Assembly (NCBI RefSeq): GCF_003268025.1
Contig: NZ_QLUW01000002.1
Span: 496,001 to 560,000 of the forward strand
DNA: 64,000 nucleotides
Origin: Paenibacillus montanisoli
Lineage (GTDB): Bacteria > Bacillota > Bacilli > Paenibacillales > Paenibacillaceae
Direction: 5' to 3'
The notes under the pieces: model-generated
What the model was told of the DNA's origin: nothing
Seen by the model: only the letters and a program-made list of their open reading frames with translations
Databases searched by the model: none
Part shown: positions 43,556-51,844 of the stretch, piece by piece
How positions within the stretch are numbered: the stretch's first letter is position 1
Layout of the letters: the number at the start of each line of letters is the position of its first letter
Translations under genes and position numbers: made by a program

Positions 43556-44101
43556 ATGCGCCCCATAGATACCACAATAGATGCTTTAACTAAACAAGCC
43601 TACGCAACGCCGGCGGTCCGAGCCAGCTTGGTCCACTCCGGCATGATGTCGCTCTACTGCGACTACTCCGGATCCGAGCAGCATCTCCACGGTGTCGCCT
43701 GCGCGGTTGTCTTCAACCGGTCGGTTCGCGTGCACGCCAACAGGCTCGAGCATGACTACAGCCTCGGCTCCGATTACGGTGAACTGCTGGCGATCCGCTT
43801 CAGCCTCGAGCTGCTTGCGAACGAGCTTGCGAATGGCCGCTTGCAGCTGAGCCCCGCCCCACGCTGCGCCGTTATCTTTACGGATTGCCGCAGTGCCTCG
43901 CGCTTGCTCGCTAAATGTGATTTTGCCGATTCATCTTACGCTAATGCGTGTAATGAAATCCATATCCTGCTTGAACGGCTGAAGCTCGCTTACCCTCACT
44001 TTGACGTCGCCATCCGTTACATGCATCACCGCAAGGCGGGCAACGCGCTGCATCGCATGGCACATAACGCTGCGCGGGCCTGCATCGGCAAGCAAGGTTA
44101 G
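43556..44101 (+). CDS. Ribonuclease H-like domain protein
   Basis: 181 residues from ATG 43556. Acidic residues of the RNase H fold can be placed: Asp in SLYCDYSGSE, Glu in DYGELLAIRFSLELL, Asp in VIFTDCRSASRLL, and the terminal HRMAHNAARAC where type 1 enzymes have Asp next to His/Asn. It is larger than RNase HI by an N-terminal 45 residues. Probably acts on RNA:DNA hybrids, but activity is not assured. Confidence 0.78.
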   Translation: MRPIDTTIDALTKQAYATPAVRASLVHSGMMSLYCDYSGSEQHLHGVACAVVFNRSVRVHANRLEHDYSLGSDYGELLAIRFSLELLANELANGRLQLSPAPRCAVIFTDCRSASRLLAKCDFADSSYANACNEIHILLERLKLAYPHFDVAIRYMHHRKAGNALHRMAHNAARACIGKQG

Positions 44102-44185
44102 AAACTTTTCATTTATCCCTGAATCTCTTTCTCCGCCCCGTATTCTATAGGTATGCCCAAAATTAGGAATGGAGGCCGACTCACC

Positions 44186-44671
44186 ATGTCGAATGATACG
44201 CAGCAAACTCAGCAAACTCAACAAACTCAACAGTCCCCGGGGCGCAGCTTCACGGTTTCGAGCGAAATTTTTGCGACGCCGAACCTGGATATTTACGCAC
44301 AAATGATCTATTTCGTACTCAGCTCCTTCTCTTCGGATGCCTTGGCGGTCAACGTGCACGAATTAGCCCGCAAAGGACGGATGACGATCAAGCAGGCCAT
44401 CAAGGCGATGCAGGATCTGACCGAGCAGAAGCTGATTTCCCATAAAGTGTTCCGACACCTGGTCGGCGAATTTCAAGATGATCGCCTGTCCTGGGCGGCT
44501 AAAGGGCTGCTTACCTACTGCAAGGAGCATCCTAACATCACGGTCAAGGAGCTGCTCGCCCTCTCCGATCAATCTGACGAGAATGAAACGACCATCCGCA
44601 AGGCGCTGCTTGAGCTGAAGCACGCCGGCTATTTTGACGATTATCCGGAGCTGAGTAAGATCGCTATATAA
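44186..44671 (+). CDS. Helix-turn-helix protein with Gln/Thr-rich N-terminus
   Basis: 161 residues from ATG 44186 (GGAGG 10 nt upstream). The N-terminus is a short run of QQT triplets from tandem 9-bp repeats. Two winged-helix-like segments follow: VNVHELARKGRMTIKQAIKAM and ITVKELLALSDQSDENETTIRKAL, the second like DnaD/replication-initiator accessory modules. The target is unknown. Confidence 0.78.
   Translation: MSNDTQQTQQTQQTQQSPGRSFTVSSEIFATPNLDIYAQMIYFVLSSFSSDALAVNVHELARKGRMTIKQAIKAMQDLTEQKLISHKVFRHLVGEFQDDRLSWAAKGLLTYCKEHPNITVKELLALSDQSDENETTIRKALLELKHAGYFDDYPELSKIAI
44200..44233 (+). repeat. Tandem 9-bp coding repeat
   Basis: About four units of CAGCAAACT/CAACAAACT in tandem within the HTH gene, encoding QQT repeats. 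Copy number could vary by slippage in whole codons. Confidence 0.7.
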
Positions 44672-44754
44672 CAGCTGAACGGAACTGCATATGCATGCGC
44701 ATTCCCCCGCGTACATACCTATAACCATATTGCCGCGTAAAGGAGAATCGGCTT

Positions 44755-45636
44755 ATGGGACCTTTTGCACCTGATTTGCTGAAAGGTAAAATCGTGCTCA
44801 TTACGGGCGGGGCAACCGGCCTTGGCCGTGCCATGGGGGAATGCTTTCTCGCGCTTGGCGCCAAGCTCGCGATTGCGGGCCGCCGCGAAGAGGCGCTGCG
44901 CCAGGCAAGCGCGGACATGAGCGCTTCCGGTGCGCCTCCGGTATTCTATAAAGCCTGCGATGTTCGCGATGCCTCGGCCGTCCAAGCGCTTATGGATGCC
45001 GTGGAAGAGCATTTCGGGCATATTGACGTGCTCGTTAACAATGCGGCCGGCAATTTCATCAGTCCGACCGAGCGTCTATCCCACCGGGCCGTCGATGCGG
45101 TGCTCGGCATCGTGCTGCACGGTACGTTCTACATGACGCTTGAGCTCGGCAAACGGTGGATCGCGCAGGGACGCGGCGGCACGATGCTGAATATCGTAAC
45201 TACATACGCCTCCTCCGCCAGCGGTTCGGGCTTCGTAGTCCCGTCAGCCGCGGCGAAGGCCGGCGTACTTGCCCTCACACGCTCGCTTGCCGCCGAGTGG
45301 GGGCCTCACGGCATTCGGCAGGTTGCCATCGCACCGGGCCCATTCCCCACCGAGGGTGCCTGGTCGCGCTTGATGCCGACGCCGGACATCGAACAGCGGC
45401 TGACTGGCCGCATTCCGCTGGGACGTGTCGGCGACCCGGCAGAACTCGCCCATCTCGCCGCTTATTTGATTTCCGACTACGCTGGCTACATTAACGGCGA
45501 AGTGGTCACGATCGACGGCGGCGAATGGCTGCAGGGCGCCGGCCAGTTCAACAGCCTGGCCGACGTGACGGATGAGCAGTGGGATGCGCTCTCGGAGCTG
45601 TCCCGCAGCGGCAAAGAGCGGCCTGTCAAGGACTAG
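44755..45636 (+). CDS. fadH: 2,4-dienoyl-CoA reductase-type SDR (FadH/YkuF-like)
   Basis: 293 residues. Cofactor motif LITGGATGLGRAM, then VNNAAGNFISPTERLS, TYASSASGSGFVVPSAAAKAGVLAL and IAPGPFPTEGAWSRL. These match the peroxisomal DECR and B. subtilis YkuF families, where the classical Tyr of YxxxK is Ser (SAAAK) as here. It would reduce 2,4-dienoyl-CoA with NADPH in unsaturated fatty acid breakdown. AAAGGAG 9 nt upstream. The next gene follows after 45 nt. Confidence 0.87.
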   Translation: MGPFAPDLLKGKIVLITGGATGLGRAMGECFLALGAKLAIAGRREEALRQASADMSASGAPPVFYKACDVRDASAVQALMDAVEEHFGHIDVLVNNAAGNFISPTERLSHRAVDAVLGIVLHGTFYMTLELGKRWIAQGRGGTMLNIVTTYASSASGSGFVVPSAAAKAGVLALTRSLAAEWGPHGIRQVAIAPGPFPTEGAWSRLMPTPDIEQRLTGRIPLGRVGDPAELAHLAAYLISDYAGYINGEVVTIDGGEWLQGAGQFNSLADVTDEQWDALSELSRSGKERPVKD

Positions 45637-45681
45637 GACAATGACTGGCCCCCATATCCTCCAAATAAGGGAGGGATTGCA

Positions 45682-46173
45682 ATGCGTTTCACCGTTCGGT
45701 ATATCCCGCTCAGCAAAATCAAGCCTGGCTTGCCGGCCGCCATGACTGACCGCCTTCGCTTGTTGCGCGGTCATATGTGGGACGGTCTGCATTTGATGAT
45801 CGTGCGCAAGGAGCGTAAAAATGGCCAATACCGGATCCTGCTTGGCAACGACCGCTATGAATATTTGCGCAATCATACAAGGAAATCGACGGCGCCTTGC
45901 ATCGTCGACGAAACCAAGCTCGGCGCCGGACTGCAGGCGCTGCTGGACCGGTTTACCCGCAGGACGCCGCCCGCGGTTCTGCGCGGCTCCGCCGCTCTCA
46001 AGCGGCTGACGCCGGCCAGCTGGGCGATCGTGCGCGGCTACTTGAAAGCGGACCCCCAGTTCAAGCAGCTTTCCCGCAAGCAGCAGATGCAGGTGCTCAT
46101 GCTGGCCATCCGCCATAAGCGCATCGTCATCGCCGCCATGAAGGCGAAGGCGGAACAATTTCGGTCTACATGA
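45682..46173 (+). CDS. ParB-like N-domain small protein
   Basis: 163 residues, basic. The N-terminus RYIPLSKIKPGLPAAMTDRL, MIVRKERKNGQYRILLGNDRYEYL resembles the ParB nuclease-like fold (site for CTP in true ParB), but the GERR-type motif is replaced by GNDRYEYL. The C-terminal half is helical and very basic. Function unknown; it may bind DNA. Good GGGAGGG ribosome site. It shares its end with a strong terminator. Confidence 0.7.
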   Translation: MRFTVRYIPLSKIKPGLPAAMTDRLRLLRGHMWDGLHLMIVRKERKNGQYRILLGNDRYEYLRNHTRKSTAPCIVDETKLGAGLQALLDRFTRRTPPAVLRGSAALKRLTPASWAIVRGYLKADPQFKQLSRKQQMQVLMLAIRHKRIVIAAMKAKAEQFRST

Positions 46174-46214
46174 AAAACGTCAAAGGCGGTTTATGCCGCC
46201 TTTGACGTTTTTTT
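46173..46214 (+). terminator. Strong terminator
   Basis: Perfect 17-bp arms starting AAAAACGTCAAAGGCGG, 6-nt loop, then TTTTTTT. It marks the end of the GC-rich half of the window. Confidence 0.92.
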
Positions 46215-46256
46215 CTATTTCGTGTTTTTCTTTGCAGGAAACCGGGGATCGAATAT

Positions 46257-46628
46257 TTACCGATGTTGATCGAGAAGAATTTGATTCCCGTCCGGATCTT
46301 CAATAATAAAATGCGCTGGTCCTTCAGTTCCTTCATTCGCTTTGGTCAGCATTTTAATTCCGTTTGCTATAAGCTGTTTTTGAATATCTCGAATATCCGT
46401 AAATGAATCGAGATTTTCAGCATTTTCATTCCACCCGGGATTAAAGGTCAGCATGTTTTTTTCGAACATTCCCTGGAAAAGCCCAATAACACAATTTTCA
46501 TTTTTAAGAATAAGCCATCCTTGCGTAATGTCACCACCGAAAACTTGAAACCCAAGGTTTTCGTAAAAAGATTTTGATATATGTATGTCCTTTACGCTTA
46601 AACTTACAGAAAACGCACCAAGCTTCAT
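46257..46628 (-). CDS. VOC family protein
   Basis: 123 residues from ATG 46628 (AAGGAG 7 nt upstream). Glyoxalase-like modules: VSLSVKDIHISKSFYENLGFQVFG at the start and HFIIEDPDGNQILLDQH at the end, with the metal-ligand Glu replaced in part. More AT-rich than the genes before it. Confidence 0.85.
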   Translation of the reverse strand: MKLGAFSVSLSVKDIHISKSFYENLGFQVFGGDITQGWLILKNENCVIGLFQGMFEKNMLTFNPGWNENAENLDSFTDIRDIQKQLIANGIKMLTKANEGTEGPAHFIIEDPDGNQILLDQHR

Positions 46629-46719
46629 TTTTCTTCTCCTTCGCTGTAATACCATTATCAAGTAATATTATCATAACAGAAAGAAGCCTGCTGACATTGT
46701 ACTAAAAAACTACTGCTAA

Positions 46720-47184
46720 TTATTTTCTGAGCGTTGGAATAAGCCGATGGTGCATTAATAATAAATCCAATCCATCAGTTACTTCTCTTACGACTATTGT
46801 ACTAGCTATTAATGTTACCGTTGCACATCCCTCTTTGCCGATTATGGCAATTGAAAGATCGGATTCACGAAACATTAACTCATCATTTACCCCATTGCCC
46901 AAAGCAGCAACACCAGGTCCAATCTTACGGACAAAGGCACTCTTCTCTTCACGTTGGTTTTCCTTTCCGATCACGTTCAGCTCTACGGGCAATCCCATAC
47001 ATTCTCTGGCGGCACTACCGTTACTGTCCGCAGTTAATACATGAATCTTAAGTAACTTATTTAATTTAATAAGTTTTTCCATAACATCAGGCAAAACCAC
47101 GCCATCCAATGCAATCGTTCCATTAAAATCCAAAACGAGATGATTGATTACAACTCTCTTCTGCCCAGGAATTACAATTTCCAT
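46720..47184 (-). CDS. HAD-family hydrolase, soluble P-type ATPase-like (COG4087)
   Basis: 154 residues. Motif I LDFNGTIALDG has the nucleophile Asp but Asn at the +2 position, as in COG4087. Motif II VLTADSNGS and motif III GNGVNDELMFRESDLSIAI follow the pattern of the P-domain of P-type ATPases without any membrane part. Phosphatase activity is likely; substrate unknown. Confidence 0.85.
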   Translation of the reverse strand: MEIVIPGQKRVVINHLVLDFNGTIALDGVVLPDVMEKLIKLNKLLKIHVLTADSNGSAARECMGLPVELNVIGKENQREEKSAFVRKIGPGVAALGNGVNDELMFRESDLSIAIIGKEGCATVTLIASTIVVREVTDGLDLLLMHHRLIPTLRK

Positions 47185-47339
47185 CCATATCCCCCAATCT
47201 CTTTTTCGGCAAGCCTGGTTTCGATGATCTATCGCATCCCGTTTGCTGAATCACGCAACGAAACTTCAAAAGGGTTGGAATCATCACGACAGGTCATAAA
47301 TACTTATATTTAAAATGAACGGGAAAGGTTGATGCTCCT

Positions 47340-48029
47340 ATGTATTATTCTCATCCGTTGAAAACTTCGCCTGCTATGACGGCTGCTCCCTTCTCGCACA
47401 ATAACCGGCCATTAATTGAAGTCACGGGGGAGGGAAAGGTTTCAGCGGTTCCGAACAGGGCCATTATTGTTTTAGGCGCAATAACGGAAAGCCCGAGCCT
47501 CGCCATAGCCCAAAGTGAAAATGCCACTGCTGTAACAAGTGTAACTAACGCTCTGTTAAGCTTAAACATTCCGAGAGAACAAATTCAGACGGTCACTTAC
47601 AGAATCGAAATACAATATAACTATGAGGATGGTACTCAAATTTTTAGAGGGTACAAGGTGACACATCTGCTTCAGATCACGATTGATAGAGTTGATCAGA
47701 CGGGACTTGTTGTCGATACGGCAGTTAAAAGCGGAGCCAACTTCGTCTCAAGCATACAATTCACAATATCAAATCATGAAATTTACTATAACCAAGCTCT
47801 GTCGAATGCCATTCAAAATGCCGAAAGCAAAGCCAACACCATTGCAAGAACGTTAGGGGTAACGTTGATTAGAACCCCTTTAAATGTAACAGAGAAAACA
47901 AGGGTCATTGAGCCGCCGACACCATTTCAAGCCTCGCTACTTACAGAAGGCGCAACCGTTCCGACTCCCATCCAACCAGGAGAACTGGAAATCCGCGCCG
48001 TACTAGGGGCTCAGTATACGTATTTTTAA
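47340..48029 (+). CDS. SIMPL domain protein (DUF541)
   Basis: 229 residues. IEVTGEGKVSAVPNRAIIVLGAITE, LNIPREQIQTVTYRIEIQYNYEDGTQIFRGYKVTHLLQITI and the ending LEIRAVLGAQYTY are hallmark segments of the family. No signal peptide is evident, unlike many members. Function in the cell unknown; some SIMPL proteins are linked to oxidative stress. Confidence 0.87.
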   Translation: MYYSHPLKTSPAMTAAPFSHNNRPLIEVTGEGKVSAVPNRAIIVLGAITESPSLAIAQSENATAVTSVTNALLSLNIPREQIQTVTYRIEIQYNYEDGTQIFRGYKVTHLLQITIDRVDQTGLVVDTAVKSGANFVSSIQFTISNHEIYYNQALSNAIQNAESKANTIARTLGVTLIRTPLNVTEKTRVIEPPTPFQASLLTEGATVPTPIQPGELEIRAVLGAQYTYF

Positions 48030-48084
48030 TCGTCGTTTCTATCCTTGTGCACCTCTTGACAGTCCCCAATAGGAAATCAGCCAG

Positions 48085-48990
48085 TTAGATGTAAGTCAAC
48101 AATTGATCGGCATTTCGTCTCATATCTTCTCTACGATCCCTAAAAGCGCTGTAGGCGATATGGTCAAGCCCAATGTGGATGAGATAGCAGAGTAGGCGAT
48201 CCTTCATCTGTTCAGGCTGGCCCCCGCGCTTTTCCCAGTGGCGGTCCAGTATTTCATGCAAGTCAGTTCCCTGCCATTGCGGAAACCAAGGCCACCAATA
48301 CAGAAACCAAGCATGGTCGTAGAGAGGATCGCCATAGAACGCGTTTCCCCAATCGAACACCCCGGTTAACTTCCTATTATCCACTAACACGTTTCGGTTC
48401 AAGAGATCGCTATGAACGATGCCTCGGCACTCCGGAAGCTGCGGTGCGAGTTTACTAAGCTTTAATACGCCGGCATCGAAAATACTTGCCTCCCGTGGCG
48501 AAGTGTTTAACCGTTCGCGCCAGCCAGCAAGCCTCTCTCTGGGCCCAGCCACCGATAATAGCTCTGCTCCCCAGCTAGGACCTGTTCCTTCCGGACGCCA
48601 AAGTCCCACTTCCTGAGTGCTAGAGAGATCTAGCTTCTGAAGCTCATAGAGCGCATCGAACAATTGTGGAAGGACAATCCGCAGTTCAGATTCGTCAAGC
48701 TCATCGAGATGCTTTTCTCCTTGAACTCGTTCTGATATGGCGAAGAATCCGTTCTCCGTCTCACCAACCTCTATAACTTTTGGAATCGGCATCGTGGCCA
48801 TGGAAAACGCCCCCATCGCACGATCCTTCTCGAAGTCGTCCAGATAAGCCCCGAAACGAATAACCATTTCAAGCCCGTCGAGCGTGAAGGAATAGGCTTT
48901 TGACCAATCACCAGATGCTAGGGGTACAAAATTTTGAGCACGGCCACCGAAATGATCCTTCACAAAACGCGTTTGCATGTAATCTTCCAT
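48085..48990 (-). CDS. APH-family phosphotransferase, hygromycin kinase-like
   Basis: 301 residues, GGAGG 7 nt before ATG. Catalytic GIVHSDLLNRNVLVDNRKLTGVFDWGNAFYGD has the HxDxxxxN and DWxxAxxGD motifs in the spacing of APH(4) (hygromycin B kinase). The N-lobe has GDWSKAYSFTLDGLEMVIRFG. It may confer drug tolerance, but soil bacteria hold many such kinases without known substrate. Confidence 0.87.
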   Translation of the reverse strand: MEDYMQTRFVKDHFGGRAQNFVPLASGDWSKAYSFTLDGLEMVIRFGAYLDDFEKDRAMGAFSMATMPIPKVIEVGETENGFFAISERVQGEKHLDELDESELRIVLPQLFDALYELQKLDLSSTQEVGLWRPEGTGPSWGAELLSVAGPRERLAGWRERLNTSPREASIFDAGVLKLSKLAPQLPECRGIVHSDLLNRNVLVDNRKLTGVFDWGNAFYGDPLYDHAWFLYWWPWFPQWQGTDLHEILDRHWEKRGGQPEQMKDRLLCYLIHIGLDHIAYSAFRDRREDMRRNADQLLTYI

Positions 48991-49019
48991 CGTGTTTCCT
49001 CCGTTGCCCTCGTTTTTTT

Positions 49020-49043
49020 AGCTATCGTTCCCATTAGCTGAAA
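49020..49043. repeat. CCCGTTAG-family intergenic repeat, degenerate copy
   Basis: AGCTATCGTTCCCATTAGCT: the leftmost member of the repeat family described at 50.8-63.7 kb. The arms AGCTA/TAGCT are perfect; the core has A for G. It overlaps the stop of the small membrane protein gene. Confidence 0.6.
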
Positions 49044-49234
49044 AGGTAAAAAGTTACTGACAGTACAGCTATAACCACTGGCAGGGCGATTAACAAACAG
49101 TTTATTGCAAGAAAATTAATTAAAAGCAGTAATATCCAATTTTTTTGTTCCGTTTTTCTGAGGGAAATATATAACGGCAAACATCCGATTATACTAAAGA
49201 CTACATTTAACAAATAGCTGAAATTAGGGCCCAT
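49034..49234 (-). CDS. Possible small membrane protein
   Basis: About 66 residues from ATG 49234, or 72 from a TTG upstream; no strong ribosome site. Two hydrophobic helices (NVVFSIIGCLPLYI and a long one WILLLLINFLAINCLLIALPVVI) with a basic KTEQKN turn. No homologue recognised. Lies between the APH and GNAT genes. Confidence 0.45.
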   Translation of the reverse strand: MGPNFSYLLNVVFSIIGCLPLYISLRKTEQKNWILLLLINFLAINCLLIALPVVIAVLSVTFYLFS

Positions 49235-49293
49235 ATAGTTAAATGCAAACAATACGCCAACAATATTGCACCTGTTTTACTGTTTCGGTTCAC

Positions 49294-49329
49294 GAAAAAA
49301 CGGCGGTAATCACCATAATGCGCCGCCGT
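49294..49329 (-). terminator. Terminator after the T-box-controlled GNAT gene
   Basis: Arms ACGGCGG and CCGCCGT followed on the minus strand by TTTTTTCG, 64 nt beyond the GNAT stop. Confidence 0.75.
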
Positions 49330-49392
49330 ATCTTTACTGTATATTATGCTCTTATTTTCTAAGGTAGTAGAAGATCTGTCCGCATCATTCTA

Positions 49393-50259
49393 CTATTCAA
49401 ATTTTAACTGGAGCGAATCACAAATTGGCATATAACCTAAATTTTGATAGATGCTATTAGATGTGGGATTTGCTAAGTCCGTATATAAGACGCACTTAGT
49501 AAACCCTTTATCCAATGCAAGTTGGCTTATTTGCGCCACAATTGAAGTAGCGTAACCCTTCCTGCGCTCATATGGAGGGGTATATACAAATGCCACGCCA
49601 ATAGCAGTCTGCATTTCCCTTGTATATCCTGCCATAGAAACGGGTATCCCGTTGTCCTCTAAAATATAGAGTTTTTTCGATGCTATTCGGTAGAGGTAAG
49701 GGTCTGCATCTTGCGGGATGGACATTTCTGTTTTGCCATAACTCCCCGCTGCATAAAATGCTTCAGCCCAGTATGGGAAAAAGTGAATATCCTTTTCATC
49801 TAGCAATCGAACGATACCAACCTTTTGAATGTCTGGGTTTACTGCCGTAAGTTCATATATACGTTGGCTCATGGTTGTTTTAAAGGTTATTCCCTTGCGC
49901 AAGGTATATTCTTTGGCAAAAAACTCCGCCAAGGTTTTTTCGGTTATCACACCAGGAATTTCACGGTCACTCAGCCCTTCTATCAGACAGTTTATAGCCT
50001 CTGGGTTAATTATGTTGTCTGTTGCATAAAGCGTAATATTGTGTGGCGGTGTCATTATGGCGGTAAGTTGTATGCCCTTACCATCCGAAATAGTTACCAT
50101 AAGCCAATTTACAGGGTCACGCCAGTCTGTTTTGTCTTTTCCTTCATGCCCAATTATGATATTGCCAAGAGAAATCAAATTTTGTGCTTCATGACGCATC
50201 AGCACATCATAGGTATCATTGTAAAACTCATGCACATCCGTATACAACTTGAATTGCAT
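49393..50259 (-). CDS. GNAT acetyltransferase downstream of an Ile T-box leader
   Basis: 288 residues. The N-terminal half is a degenerate GNAT-like module; the C-terminal GNAT domain has VAFVYTPPYERRKGYATSIVAQIS (acetyl-CoA loop) and NPTSNSIYQNLGYMPICDS. Close kin of the GNAT at 15.3-16.1 kb. AGGGTGAT lies 6 nt before ATG; the site is inside the end of a 40-codon GNAT fragment whose stop is 7 nt upstream. Both lie behind a T-box leader read by tRNA-Ile, so its expression should rise when isoleucyl-tRNA is uncharged. Confidence 0.87.
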   Translation of the reverse strand: MQFKLYTDVHEFYNDTYDVLMRHEAQNLISLGNIIIGHEGKDKTDWRDPVNWLMVTISDGKGIQLTAIMTPPHNITLYATDNIINPEAINCLIEGLSDREIPGVITEKTLAEFFAKEYTLRKGITFKTTMSQRIYELTAVNPDIQKVGIVRLLDEKDIHFFPYWAEAFYAAGSYGKTEMSIPQDADPYLYRIASKKLYILEDNGIPVSMAGYTREMQTAIGVAFVYTPPYERRKGYATSIVAQISQLALDKGFTKCVLYTDLANPTSNSIYQNLGYMPICDSLQLKFE

Positions 50260-50266
50260 TGCAATA

Positions 50267-50389
50267 TCACCCTTTCATCTGCTCAACGTTTTTCCAGATT
50301 TTTCTGCACCAATCCCTACCCAAAGCTTCAGCATCATCAAATTCAAGTTGCCGTAATATCAAACGTTCAGTAACCATCAATTTACTCAT
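50267..50389 (-). pseudogene. GNAT N-terminal fragment (40 codons)
   Basis: Translated by hand: starts MSKLMVTERLILRQLEFDDA, the usual N-terminus of a RimJ/RimL-type acetyltransferase, then ends after 40 residues with NVEQMKG. GGAGGG lies 7 nt before ATG. It is the first coding sequence after the T-box terminator. It is either the stump of a deleted acetyltransferase gene or a short coupling cistron for the next GNAT gene. Confidence 0.7.
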
Positions 50390-50427
50390 TCGATAACCCT
50401 CCAATCTAATAATTATTTTACGAAGAC

Positions 50428-50695
50428 GCAAAAAAACCCCATCCCATTAGGGACGGAGTTGCTCCGCGTTACCACCCTGATTGACGTTTATTATAAACGC
50501 CCTCTTAGCCATCGTCCAACAACGATGCTTCTTTGTAACGGTAGAATCCCGGGCCCATCTACTATAATTCGGGGGCCAGCTCTGAGGTGATTTTTTGATT
50601 CGGATATCCGCGCTGCCTCGCACCAACCGGCAGTTCTCTGAACGGCGTTTCCGGATCTACTTGTCCTCTTCAACGCATTTGGGTAATTATTAATT
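50428..50695 (-). ncRNA. T-box leader, isoleucine specifier (AUC)
   Basis: On the minus strand the 14-nt class T-box AGGGTGGTAACGCGG (50464-50478) precedes a terminator with arms ACTCCGTCCC and GGGATGGGGT and a T-run (50428-50457). The T-box can pair AGGG with TCCCT to make the antiterminator. Stem I shows AGTAGA (specifier-loop side), the AGAGAACTGCC/GGTTGGTG apical pattern, and a specifier side ending AAATCACCTCAGAG. There codon ATC is followed by A and the CCTC that pairs with GAGG. Stem III is CATCGT/ACGATG. The codon choice is my reading of the loop. Confidence 0.9.
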
Positions 50696-50701
50696 AAGTT
50701 C

Positions 50702-50730
50702 AATATAAAATATGCGCAATATTCTGTCAA
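50702..50730 (-). promoter_or_regulatory. Promoter of the T-box transcript
   Basis: TTGACA (50725-50730) and TATATT (50702-50707) on the minus strand, exactly 17 nt apart, with transcription expected to start near 50695. Confidence 0.8.
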
Positions 50731-50762
50731 TAACTCAAACAACAACAGCTCACATTATTTAA

Positions 50763-50848
50763 AATCCTGCCGTTAGCGTAATGAAGATGGAGCAGCTGCA
50801 ATTGCAAACTGCCCCATCGTCCAATGAGCTATCGTGCTCCGTTAGTTG
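50763..50848. repeat. CCCGTTAG-family repeat, composite unit
   Basis: Left core CCTGCCGTTAGCGTAATG, a hairpin with arms GATGGAGCAG and CTGCCCCATC, and right core GAGCTATCGTGCTCCGTTAG. Same layout as the other members. No gene lies between here and 51003. Confidence 0.75.
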
Positions 50849-51002
50849 AATGACTTTTTCTTGATGAGATTATTATTTGCTATTCATTTTTAGACAAAAC
50901 TCCAGTCAGCAACCAATCGCTGCTGTTTTTTTCAACCCGTCTTGTCCTCTCTTCATATCAGTCTATGAACGGGGCGGGAAGGGTGTCATAAAGTAAGGAC
51001 GA

Positions 51003-51512
51003 CTAACTCAAGTAACGATTTCGGATGACCCCCATGTGATGAAGCTCGTGTCCTGCCATGCCGTAAGCGAGGGCGCGCGCCGTTAAGCTTACGTTATTGG
51101 CTGTGCCCTTGCGGGACCACGCCTCCGTCGGTAACCCGCGCAGCAGTGTGATCGTCGATTGCCGTACGGCCCGGTAGTCTTCGGCCAATTGCGCGGTTGT
51201 CCAGCTTCCGAAAGGAGGAATGAACAATTCCTGGTCGAAACCGGGCAGAGGCGTCTGATCCCCTCTTGCAAATCGGAGCAGGCGGTAGGACATGACGCGT
51301 TCACTGTCCGCGATGTGGCCCACGACTTCTTTCAGCGTCCACTTTCCTTCCGCATACCGATAGGCGCTCTGGCTTTCGGTCAACGATGCCAGCAGCTCGG
51401 TCATTTGCTTTTCCTGGGCGAGCAGAATGTCGATGATGTTGCCTTCCGGCACCAACCGGATATACTCGCCGGCGTCCCCGGCGTATTCTTCTTCTGACGG
51501 TCTTTGGTTCAT
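51003..51512 (-). CDS. DinB/YfiT-family putative metal-dependent hydrolase
   Basis: 169 residues. Four-helix bundle with the three metal-binding His: VVGHIADSERVM, and AGHELHHMGVIRNRYL at the C-terminus. Some DinB-like proteins are bacillithiol-dependent transferases. AGGTGAT 7 nt before ATG. Confidence 0.87.
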   Translation of the reverse strand: MNQRPSEEEYAGDAGEYIRLVPEGNIIDILLAQEKQMTELLASLTESQSAYRYAEGKWTLKEVVGHIADSERVMSYRLLRFARGDQTPLPGFDQELFIPPFGSWTTAQLAEDYRAVRQSTITLLRGLPTEAWSRKGTANNVSLTARALAYGMAGHELHHMGVIRNRYLS

Positions 51513-51680
51513 GCGTAATCACCTTTCTATGAAGATATAGAAAACAAAAATGCTCTCCAATGCTCTACCGCGATTTTTTTGCGAAATTCGTAACTTCGGC
51601 ATATCTAATGAATTCGCGAAAGAATAGAACTTACCTTCCAACAATTGAGAGTAAGCAACCACTTAGTTGGTTGGCCACCA

Positions 51681-51730
51681 CGCTAAACTGCCCGTTAGTT
51701 TAATGAGCAGTACACGTTGTCGGCTGCTCC
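51681..51730. repeat. CCCGTTAG-family repeat
   Basis: TAAACTGCCCGTTAGTTTA, with perfect arms TAAACT and AGTTTA, followed by a hairpin with GAGCAG and CTGCTC arms. It lies in a roughly 590-nt gene-poor stretch (51513-52105) that otherwise holds only the VOC remnant and a second-family repeat. Confidence 0.75.
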
Positions 51731-51737
51731 TTAAGTG

Positions 51738-51776
51738 ATCTAATGTTCTTGTCAAATTCGGGAATGGGATCAAGTT
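51738..51776. repeat. ATGTTCTTGTCA-family repeat
   Basis: TAATGTTCTTGTCAAATTCGG followed by GGGATCAAGTTCTTGTTC in the same arrangement as the pair at 58.66-58.71 kb. Meaning unknown; may be the remains of a mobile-element end. Confidence 0.5.
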
Positions 51777-51844
51777 CTTGTTCTCATTGGTGTATACGAA
51801 CGCATCCAAATAGTCATCTCCTCTCTAGTTTTGGTTTTGTTACA

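Noticed and set aside
51003..51512. DNA-damage-inducible role for the DinB-like protein
   Set aside because: The family name is historical; the fold only supports a metal-dependent enzyme.
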